From Agrocybe praecox (Eukaryota > Basidiomycota > Agaricomycetes > Agaricales > Agrocybaceae), in contig OZ024841.1 in NCBI GenBank assembly GCA_964017145.1, forward strand, positions 1,674,001 through 1,738,000: a DNA stretch of 64,000 bases, in the 5' to 3' direction. Under the pieces are notes generated by a model that was given only the letters and a program-made list of their open reading frames with translations, made no database searches and was not told the origin of the DNA. A program made the position numbers and the translations under genes. Every line of letters starts with the position of its first letter. The stretch's first letter is position 1. Shown here piece after piece: positions 35,506 through 45,344 of the stretch.

Positions 35506-35554
35506 TGGTGACCGGTGAAGTTCCTGGAGGCTATTGTTCCCCCTTTGTTTATGT
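35506..35554 (-). promoter_or_regulatory. Conserved upstream module of small-protein family copy 3
   Basis: On the minus strand, ACATAAACAAA at 35554-35544 and GTCACCA at 35512-35506 match the first two blocks of copies 1 and 2, but they are about 35 bp farther from the ATG. The third block is weak here (ATCTATTTATCC around 35476-35465). Confidence 0.5.
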
Positions 35555-36514
35555 GTATGTCTGCACGCCGTGCCGTCTTGAGTCGTCCTATCTTTGAAGC
35601 GTAATCATTTGTCTACCGATAATCATCGTACAAACATGCCAAAGCAATACACAACCTTTGTAGATGATGTGTCTTTTCCTGACTAGCACTATCGTTATCT
35701 AACTGCATATGCTTGAACTTTTGAATTATTTTTCCATCTGAATCCTATCATCAACGTCACATCCACAGGTTTGGTCTGCATGCTACGCGTACGTTTCGGG
35801 GCTGCGAATCGAAACCGGTGAGCCCGAGGATCCTAGAATAAACACGAGGTTCTTTCAAAGCGCAACCTAATAGATGATTATACGTATAAAATCGGGCTTC
35901 AAGATATTGCCTACTACTACCGGAATGCTTTTTGCTACTGCAGAAGATATTCTTCGCAGCTCCTTTGATTTTGTGGTCATTGGAGGAGGGGTAGGTCTGT
36001 CTCATCCTTTTCGACAGTTTTTTTTATTTCTTGTTTGCAGACATCTGGCTTGACCGCTGCCACTGGGCCCTCTTTATGAAGACCCATCGGTGTCTGTCCT
36101 TGTACTGGAGGCAGGGCCAGAAAATCAACGGGATGACATGATCGACATTCCCTCACAGTTCGGTCATACATTGGGTAACATAAAGGTATTTGAAATTTGT
36201 TTTTATCTATGAGCCATTTGAACTTGTGATCTGACTCTTAAAAGTAATGGCCGCGACTGGGCATTCACTCTCCCAGAAGAAAACGTATTTAGAGAGAAGC
36301 AACTTTGGTCTAGAAATAGAGGATTAGGTAGGTGATGCCATTTTTATTGAAAATAAGTCTTTGGTTCACGACACCAAGGCGGTAGCTCCTGTATGAAGTG
36401 GCATCTGTGCTCCAGGCATCCTTCTCAGGATATGATAGACACCATCGAGAGGCTCGGAAATTCTGGATGGAATTAGTCAGAATATCAAAAGTATTCGGAA
36501 AAATCTGAAACGTA

Positions 36515-37645
36515 TGTGGTATTTTTTGAGTTATGTGTCTTATCGACTCCTCTTTCTGCTCAGCTTCCATCCTCCTGGTTGGCTTGCTGTGTTAACAGTA
36601 AGGTTCCTGTCCCCGACAATTCACACGTATAAGGAAATAAAATGTTGCTATCACGTAAGCATACCTATTCAGGCGTCCTCCAAAAACCCGTATTATGTAA
36701 AATGTTGACCGTTTATTTGTACTGTGTTTGTTTCCTGGTCACGTTGTCTCTTCCCGTTCAGGGCCCAGGCGTCCTCCAAAACCCGTATTATGTAAAATGT
36801 TGGCCGTTTGTTTGCCTTTTATTTGGTTCATGTCGAAATTGAGCTGAATGGACAACCTGTAGCTCTCTGTGTGGTAACTGAAAGAAACTGTCTTTGAAGT
36901 CCCTTAACAGCCGAATTTTCGATCTTCCTCTGCTTCTGGAAAGCGCGACGTACACCCCAAAGTGTGATAATGCGCCAGTCGGTGGGTAATTGAGTTGGAC
37001 TGCGCCGTCTTTGTCAATCTCGTGGACGGTATTTTCTGCTGGGTCCAGTATTCTTGATTGTCCCTCTTGCTCCGTTCGCTATTGACGCTTCCGTCGCTAT
37101 TTTAATCATAAATTTCGTTCCCACCGCCAATTCTCAGTGCCGAGTCTTCAAGATCCTCGTCTTATCTGTCATTCGTTTTGCTATGGCTAGCCTTGCCTTC
37201 ACTACTGGTTCTTCTCCTGTGTCCCTGTGTCTACAGGGGTTTCTTCCGCTCTCGTTTCTGTAGACGGAGAGGTCCCAGAGTTTGAGAAGGATGGAAAAGG
37301 TTTATTTGCTGTTTATGTATTGCCTGACATTCACTTTACTTATACTTCTTTTCATTGTTCAGACGGCGACGAGAACGAAGGTATTCTTACCAAGGGAGTC
37401 AAGCGTCGCAAAGTCTAAGGCTTCTGCACGCCTTGACAACTTCTCGGTTACTCCAACGAATAGATTTTTTTTCTTTGCCCGTATTTCTTACTTTGCAAAT
37501 ACAAAACCAAAAAAATAATTGTCGTATGAGAATATATTCGTTATTTATGTGTGTCCATGTCTACAAACTTAAGAGAAAAGAACTGATGAACGAAAAACAA
37601 AATTGCCATCGGATCGAGCCAAACAGCAAGCCTGTTGGTGACGAA
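36515..37645 (+). other. Foreign insertion inside the GMC pseudogene, holding a gene fragment
   Basis: GMC similarity stops at SEYQKYSEKSE (about 36510) and resumes at about 37648, so this block is an insert. It lacks visible terminal inverted repeats. It holds a spliceable-looking fragment on the plus strand: DGEVPEFEKDGK (to 37300), a 63-nt intron ending in TTCAG, then DGDENEGILTKGVKRRKV and a stop (37361-37417), like the C-terminus of some nuclear protein. It also holds a tandem-type duplication (36670-36814). Confidence 0.5.
36670..36814 (+). repeat. Direct repeat, two about 49-bp copies 96 bp apart
   Basis: The sequence beginning CAGGCGTCCTCCAAAA and continuing through CCCGTATTATGTAAAATGTT appears at 36670-36719 and again at 36766-36814, with one A inserted and two transitions. 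Each copy starts right after an AG, so it could be a duplicated exon. Confidence 0.75.
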
Positions 37646-39703
37646 GTCACCCGCTAGTAAATAAAAGACCGATTCATATCCACATACCTTCAATCCAGCA
37701 AGTTATCACGGCACCAACGGTCCTATCCATTCCACCTCACGTGCACACTCTCGATTAGGTGTTCCAACAAACAATGGAAAACATAGACGTTAAAAAATCA
37801 AGAGATTCAAGACGCACGTCGCATACGGCGGCAACGTACGTTCCTCGGAATATCATGTTCTGTATAACCTCTATTAGAGCTCATAGATTACCGGGAAATG
37901 TATGATGTCCTCAAACCTCGACCCCAGAACTTGGACGTGATCTTATGCCGGTGCCAAATGCCTATCTGGTGCCTAACATATCCCTAGAAAACTTCAGTGT
38001 AGGGTTCTGCACAGACTCAACGCTGTTCGTCATTCATTAACAAAACAATCCAAGTCTTAATAGGTGCTTTGGCATCCCGTATAATATTTGACGCAGCGCG
38101 CAACTCGTGCGCAAATGAGGTATTGGCACGCGAAGTTGAATTCATTCACCAGGGCAAACATACATCGTCAAGGTTGGGAAAGAGGTCATCTTGAGGGCCG
38201 GGTACGCTGTGGGTGGACATCATATGGTATATATATCTATACCTAATTTCTATGATTTAGGAGTATCAAGTTCCCACAGATTCTCGAGGAATTAGTGTCA
38301 AGGTCGATTTGCCAGGTGTCGGAGAGAACTCCCAAGAGCACAGAGCATTGATGACCGTATTCGAACTGAACCCAGGCGCGAATCACGAAACCTTGGACTC
38401 TGGACTTGCTCAATGAACCTCGAGTACGCCACGAAGGCCAAAGGTCTCCAGTTGAGTTTCAAGCGTTGAGCACATTCATCTGTCGGTTGACATTTCGGCG
38501 CTTTAAGTGTCCTTGGAGAAGGCCTTTAACGAACGGGTATTACTTTCTCATCATTTCCCCCAAATTCCGTAATGGGCGCCGAATAGGCAATGATTCATAT
38601 TGCCAATGTAAGAGAGGTTCGTAACTAGAGCCAGGATAGAAAGTTACCACCAGGACTACTGAATCAGCTTTAACTTCAAATCAAAGCGCCGAAGGATGAA
38701 TCCATCCCTGATGTTGAGATAATTATTTTTCCTGGTTACTTCTCATACCATGGTCGGTATCTACTTTTACCACCTTTTACCACTTATCGATTCCTGCTCG
38801 CTTAACCAAATCGTTCGTTCAAGACAAACCGGAACCGTGAAAGAGATACGTTACTTTCCTCACCCTCTTGCAGCATCCTCTCTCCAGGGATCCATCGTAC
38901 GCCTTGATTTTGTCAATTTCCGTGATATTCCATCATAATTTCTTCATTTCAGCACGCAGCGAGTAATGATCCTTTTGCTGAGCCAGTCATCAACCCATGC
39001 TACCTTGAAAGTCGTACAGGTGGGTGTAGTATGTCTGATTTGACTTTCTACCTCTGAGATCCCGTCGCGGATCTGGACCTTCTCGGCCAATATTTACAAT
39101 TCTCTAGACAGTTGCATGATACAGAGCCGTTGAAGTCCAGCATTATCAAGGAAGTCGAACCCGGCGAAATATGCAATACGGCCTCGAGCATAGAAGGTCT
39201 TTCCTCCCACCCATATCGATTAAAATGTTTCTGAGAAATTGTCCACAGGCTAGGTGAAAGATCATTCTATCAATACGTATCGTGGGTTCGTTCACACCAA
39301 TAATTTGGTCTAGACTGAATGATATGCAGATACAAATGGTAGCTGCTCGATGCTTCCAATGGAGAACCAAGGTACCGTTGGTCACAGGTTGAAGGTACGC
39401 TGAAAATGGTGTATGATGAGCTTTCTATGTGATCGAACGTTTGTCAAAGTTTATTGCACTGCGAATCTCCGAGTCGTGGATATATCCGTTATCCCTTTGC
39501 AGATCGCCGCTCACCCGCAAGGTGGACCCCTTTTTTTATGATCAAGGTTTTTCTCACTAATGATCTTCAATTAGCGACCGCTTATGTTATTGGAGAGAAA
39601 GGTCAGTACTATAAAGTTTACCTTTTCTGCATGCCCCTTATTCTATAAGACCTTAGCGGCCGATCTAATTAAAGAAGACCTTAACTCAAACTAATCCTGG
39701 ATA

Positions 39704-41175
39704 TCTTTTCTGTTATCATGACCATTGATTATGGCGTAGTAGCGGGGCCACTGTAAGCGCCGGCGCTAGTCATCTGGAGTGAGAAATTTCTATATCTTCT
39801 ATTAACAACAAGGCCCAGTTCCGGTGTCTAGCTGGATACCATGATTATACATTGGAGTGACGAGTCGATCCCTGGAGATCATGAACCTAGCTTTTCGAAA
39901 GGAAGACAGTTGGACAACTTTGGACCTAGGGCCAGGGACTGACAATTGCAATGGAAGCCCAGACTCCCATAAGGTTGCGCCCAGATTTGCCAGAAACTAT
40001 CAACTCAAATTTGATGACCAGGCGTACGATACAATAGATCGCGCTTCAGAAGTATCCCGCTCTATTAGGTCCGGCGTAATTCTGGGCCGTCCCCAGAAAT
40101 AGGATTCTGTCAAGTCGAAAGTGAAAAGATGACACTGGCCAAAAGAGAAGTAAGATGAGTTGTCAAAGCCTAGGCAAGAACGACGCCTCTATGATATCGC
40201 TTGCCATTTTCTCTCTCTAATCGCTTTAGAGGACAGTGTATTCAAAATCTTTACGTCTGTGGATGCAGTGTAACGATGCTCTTCCAACTGAATAAGCACC
40301 CGTTGTCCGTCAACCAAGAATAGGGAGTAATTACTAAGTTGTAGATCAGAGAACAGTCTGAACGAGCAAACGAGCGACAAGCAGAACACGCCACGCCCGG
40401 GGCTTCTCTCGTGCCGGGAGCAAATAAACTAAAATTAGTCAATTGGGAGCTTGGAAGGTGATGTTTATAAGAATCAGATACATCCGGTGCTTCTTTTCCC
40501 CGGGAAAAATAAGCTACAACATACTTAATAATAGTCACTGTGGTCATAATAGTCATCGTGGAGAGACATTTCAGTTATTGTACCCCAAAAACACGGGCGG
40601 ATCCTCGCTACTATCCCAGCCCTCATAGTTATGTCACGATACTTCTCAAAGTACTTAGACTAAATTATCTACTTCTTAAGTCAGGCTGTCATAACAAATT
40701 CTCTTTCTTTGAAGAACATCGTGTTCCCAAATGGTGTGCTTCTATTCAAGGTTTTAACCATGAGAATGTCTACCAGCCAGTGAATATTGAGTCTTGCTAT
40801 AGATTTTGTTTTCGAACTCGACCTTTTATGTTTTGCATAAGGTCACAAAAGCGCATACTAGTCGCTAGCTGAGAACCGTAGTCGACATAATAAGCGCCCA
40901 CTAACCGTCGATTATAAGTGATCAGATTACAGTCAATGACCTTATAAAATCAACGTCCAGAAACCTTTATTCGCTCAAATTAGAAAGAACAAGAAACTTA
41001 TTAATAACCTAAGAAATTATGAAAGTGTTTATGGGGGAAGTCTATGTTTGGAGAGAAGAATGAAAAAGTTAGTTCTACTGCATGAACATGGGACGTTGAG
41101 TGGAGCGGCACTGCACAAAAATTTGAGTGCTGTCTTAACCCGACAGTGTCACTCTTCCTGGACCTTTTGCGAAGC
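39704..41175. other. Decayed spacer, no gene assigned
   Basis: No supported gene. A short protein-like frame at 39857-40102 (plus) follows directly on the GMC pseudogene end and could be another remnant. Nothing recognisable was found in 40100-41175. Confidence 0.4.
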
Positions 41176-41182
41176 TATAAAA
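41176..41182 (+). promoter_or_regulatory. TATA box
   Basis: TATAAAA 64-70 bp upstream of the ATG of the 259-aa gene. Confidence 0.55.
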
Positions 41183-41245
41183 TGCCTGCAGGTTTCTGAA
41201 TTTCAATAATCAGTTCCATCTGAATCCCCCGAAAGCCAAGATAAC

Positions 41246-42393
41246 ATGTCTGTTACTACTACCAGCTCCTCTTACCTGGATCTCTTCAATTCCTTCTCCA
41301 AGGAATATAGTGACACTCTTCCAGCCGCTGCACTACTTTGGTGGTGGCTCGATACTGTCGAAAAGTTTGGTGTGCGCGTCGAGTGCGCTTCTCTCGGGAA
41401 GGAGTTCAGCAACGGCATGTACATAGGCAGAGGTACAATTGTTGGTTAATGTTGACATACTTGTCGCTCACTCATATTCAATTTTGTGCTTTAGACCCAG
41501 AAGGGACCCTGTTCTATAACGACGCTCTTGACCTCTCCAATCCAGATGGCGGTGCCCTCAACGTTATGTACAATGTTTACTACAACACCGACAATACTGC
41601 TCCGGCGTTTGTTATAGAATGGTACAACATCGGGGCTAACCGATCTCAGTGCTTTGCCAAGGTTACTCCCCCCGCCTTTCTTCTGTCTTGAGTGACGCTT
41701 ACTTCAAGTTTGCTAATATTTTTTAGTTCCTTGCTAAGGATCCCGTACGTGCTGGCGACTTCAGAATGTTTACGTATTCTGACTTCACCGTAGAACCGAG
41801 TCGCGAACAAGATCATTAGCGCCCAACAGGGTACATGGAGTGACGCCGCCACGAGTGAATCCTTTGCGCGTCTCAACAAAACTTCCACTACCGTAAATAC
41901 GTGGACTCTCAAGGTAAACTCCATTCATACGAAAGTGACTTTCCCTACGAGCGGACAAGTCACTACATCTGGCTCAGCAAAACGAGTTGGTACGTTCCGT
42001 TGTGCTCATCAATGAAGAGCTGCTGTTAATACGCACAAACTCTAGATACCATGGGTATCTTAATCTGGAAAGACATTAACAGGATTCCCAAAGGAGTGTA
42101 CGTTGACTACAGGGATGACCGCATTGTCTTCACTGAGACCAGCGAATGGAGCACTGACTTCTGTGCCTTCGTGAGTTTATCTGCATATCTCCCTGTAAAG
42201 TGGGCTCAATGACAATCCTCGTATTTCCTGTTGGGTGTATCGTCCAGTTCCTTCGTAAGTTGGAATCTTCTCCATATTTTCAAAGAAAAACAAACTCACT
42301 TCTAATATTCTAGCCGTCGAGAGCGCCGTCAACGAGAATCCCCTTGGCCCCTACGTAATCCGAGCTGGTGGGGCCCAATGGTCCGCCCTTTGA
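41246..42393 (+). CDS. Unrecognised 259-aa protein with a probable 7-nt microexon
   Basis: Seven exons join in phase: 41246-41432, 41495-41661, 41727-41744, 41794-41989, 42046-42170, 42248-42254 and 42314-42393 (TGA). Without the intron at 41745-41793 (donor GTACGT, branch-like CTGAC, acceptor GTAG) the frame stops at once; with it FLAKDPNRVANKIISAQQ reads through. The sixth exon is only 7 nt (TTCCTTC), framed by CAG and GTAAGT, giving CAFFLPVESA. No signal peptide. The N-terminus is LDLFNSFSKEYSDTLPAAAL followed by LWWWLD. The rest is rich in aromatic and Asn/Thr residues with alternating hydrophobic segments (ALNVMYNVYYN, FVIEWYNIGANR, GVYVDYRDDRIVF), suggesting a beta-rich fold. I do not recognise the family. 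Strong TATA box and clean splicing argue for an active gene. Confidence 0.68.
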
Positions 42394-43844
42394 GCCGCAC
42401 TTATACGGTCACTCTCCCAAGTTGCCGTTAAAGCTTCGTGCAGCAGTCTCCATATATCAAGCAGAATAAGTGTGCAAAACAAAGAAAAACAAATAGAACC
42501 GATCTATGCTACAGCGTGTGTATGGGTGTACGAGTATCTCTCTGATGCGGATTAGTCGATAGTCAAGTTGATTAAAAACACATATATACAAGTCGAGGTT
42601 TTTCAATTATAAAGTGGTATGACACACGCTTATGAGATGGCATATTGGATTACGCACTTAACGGCGCGAATGATTAAAAAATAATGAGCGCTAGTTGGAA
42701 TTTGGCTGAAATAGTTAATTGTCAATTCTTAATTGAATTATTTTTCTTAGTCAACAGTACATATCAGCTACACGCAAGTCAGGTCTGATTTTTTCTTAGT
42801 GCCTTAACCAGCTTGGCGTATTTTAGAGCTTTAAGCTCTTCTTTTCTTCAATAGCGAAGTTGAGCTCAGAGTTCAAGCGGGCGAATGTGTGAAGATAAGC
42901 GCCGAACACGTTTGGAACACGTGATCGTTGAATTTTGGTTGAACTTGAGGATCATTAGATTGACAAAGCCCAAGTCGATGATGGAATGATTTACAAATTT
43001 TCCAGCGCTTTAAATGTCAATTGGTTCATAAGAGATAGACACTGGCCCGGCTACGATTTATGAAGGCAACCGTACCAGCACCGCAATGAACGTAACGCCG
43101 ATTGTGAATACATGCGCACCAGTGCTAAAAGCTCGTGATTGAACGCTTGGCAAAGGAATGAGTGACGATATGCAGAACACGAGCGCTATCTCCACCTTGA
43201 GGCCTCAGCGCTGAGAGCTATTAAATTTCGTCTAAACGTACGACTTCAATTGTTGGCCATAAAAAGTTTTAATATGTGCGCATTTGCCTATGCTCCTAGT
43301 GACATTGAACCTTTATTAAGTAATTCGATTTTACCTGAAAATTGACTTGATGCTTTTCCCCCATACATTGAAAGTAGAGTTAGAAAGTAATCTCAATGAA
43401 TCCAAACGTGCCAGTGAATTGCGGCCCGGCGTTCCCGTAGGTATGTGTTACCAATGCGTCCCGCTGATAAGGTAATCAGTTATCTGCCAAGCGCTTGGTT
43501 AGATCAGATCAGATTAGATATTGACCCACCTTAATTTTATCCTTGCACTTCTGTCCCAGACTCCCAGAGGCACTGACGTTTTAGGTTTTCACAAAGCATA
43601 CTCTAGTCCGCAGCTCTATTCCCTTGGAAGCGTACGGAAATCCTCCCATGTCCCTCGAAAATTCTCATCATATTCGGTCACGCGTGTGAAATACACCAGG
43701 ACGTTGAGAGTCTGAGACAATTCACGGCTCGCCCAATAGATTACCTTCTTACCGACGCGCAGTCCGATCTAGCCCTTTATAGCTGTGAGGTACATCACTC
43801 TAGTTTCCATCTGCATTCACTTCTCTCTATCCATCTACGCTACA
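42394..43844. other. AT-rich spacer, nothing recognised
   Basis: About 1.45 kb between two plus-strand genes. No supported gene. The last 100 bp form the promoter/leader of the dehydrogenase gene, with a CTTTATAGC TATA-like word near 43773. Confidence 0.5.
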
Positions 43845-45063
43845 ATGGACTTGGGTCTTGAAGGTGTCCATGTTCTGATCACTGGTCAGTCCTATCCTTG
43901 ACGCGTCAGTTATATAGTTTCGATAATGTTATATCACTTGAATGCAGGGGCAAGCGGCGGAATAGGCTTAGAAACCGCAGAACTCTTCTATGGTGAGGAA
44001 ACACACCGACGTTTACTTGTATTCTAATCAGGAATGGTTTAGAACAAGGAGCGATCGTTACAGCCCACTATAATTCCAACTTCAAACCGTTAGAATCATT
44101 CGTCGACTCTCGAAGTCAGGCCATCAAGGCAGATCTGACGAAGGAGGATGAAGTCGAAGACCTCTTCAGGAAGGCGATTCTTTCTTTTGGCGCTATACAG
44201 ATTGTTGTCATAAACCATGCCATCAGCGTTGTAGAGGACGCAAATCTGTGGGAAATGTCTTATGAGCGTTGGAAAAAGACGATCGACATCAACTTGAACT
44301 CATCCTTCCTCGTTGCACGAGAATACTTGAAACACTTAAAAACTATGTCTCCTGACATGAAGGAAGAAGCGTGCATTATCTTCATTGGAAGCACAGCAGG
44401 CAAATATGGTATTATTTTCTTATTTCGCAAAGGTGGAATACCTTTCGCTAACAAAATTATGTATTCTAGGCGAGGCAGGCCATGCAGACTATGCTGCATC
44501 AAAAAGTGGTACGGTCTAGATCGGTCAATAACGTGAATTCATCTAACATTGAAACCAGCTATGATGTACGGCTTGACCATGAGTCTCAAGAACGAGATTG
44601 TGAAGATCGCTCCCAAAGGACGCGTGAACTGCATAGGGCCAGGGTGGGTGAGGACGGTACGTCAAAAAGTCAACCTCAAAACTTCCTTTTTATCTTATTG
44701 ATCATTCAACCTTTCGTAATTCGATAGCCAATGGCTACTGACTCACTCAAGAACCCACGTACCAAATACAGCGCTTTAGCAACGTAAAACACTTCATACG
44801 TACCTAAAAGTATCACTATTGACTTAACTTACTTCTCCGTATAGAACCCCACTCAAGAAAATAGCAGAACCGATAGACATTGCGAATCAAATTGTCCTAC
44901 TGTCCTCGAACAAGATATCGGGACACATTACAGGTCAAGTCCTCATGATTGAAGGTGGCATGGAAGGTGAATCTTTACCTTATCTTGGCCGAGATGTGTT
45001 TCTAATACCAGATAATAAGGCCGATTGTTAAACACTCCTGAAGAAGTTGGAATCAAGTTATAA
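43845..45063 (+). CDS. Short-chain dehydrogenase/reductase, 269 aa
   Basis: A classical SDR oxidoreductase using NAD(P). Eight exons join in phase: 43845-43884, 43948-43992, 44043-44408, 44470-44508, 44559-44656, 44728-44783, 44845-44966 and 45020-45063 (TAA). Hallmarks: TGASGGIG (cofactor glycine motif), HYNSNF after the second strand, ADLTKEDEVEDLF, INHAI (equivalent of NNAG), catalytic Ser in IFIGSTAGKYG, YAASKSAMMYG with the YxxxK pair, NCIGPGWVRT and GHITGQVLMIEGGMEG. Asn at INLNSSF supports a complete catalytic tetrad. Length fits the family. Substrate cannot be predicted. It converges on the beta-glucosidase gene, with about 280 bp between the stops. Confidence 0.88.
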
Positions 45064-45344
45064 ATGCCGATACCTTGATTAAAAAAGACATCACGCGTCG
45101 ACCTTGAGCTTGAAGCTTGAAGGTCAGTGTGATGTCAAAGTCGTTATTATACGCCAAGAATCACTCAAAGTCATTATACCTCTAAAATATGATGTATGTA
45201 ACTATCTAAATAATTGTTCACTAGGTCAATGAATGATTATGCTAGGCAACTGTCAAGTGTCGTCCGTGATTGTAAACAGCAGTAGAGAGCAAAAAAGAAT
45301 TAGCGATGCAATCAAGTGCAGTCACTATTCTGATAACCCCACCC

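Larger units (their letters stand above)
35925..39703 (+). pseudogene. GMC oxidoreductase pseudogene, frameshifted, nonsense-mutated and interrupted
   Basis: A third GMC copy, on the plus strand. It keeps an ATG (35925) 34 bp after a TATAAAA (35885), then FDFVVIGGG, VSVLVLEAGPENQRDDMIDI, GSSCMKWHL...DTIERLGNSGW, TDSYPHTFNPAS (about 37670), LPGVGEN (VDLPGVGENSQEH, about 38310), EPVINPCYLES (about 38990), DTEPLKSSIIKEVEPG (about 39120), ANLRVVDISVIPLQIAAH (about 39457), ATAYVIGEK and AADLIKEDLNSN with a stop near 39701. Defects include a frame change near 36068 and TGG to TAG at 36474-36476 within the NxWSEY-type segment. About 1.1 kb of unrelated DNA replaces an intron position (36515-37645), and the middle segments are badly eroded. 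The surviving parts resemble the intact gene at 9443-12137. Confidence 0.82.
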
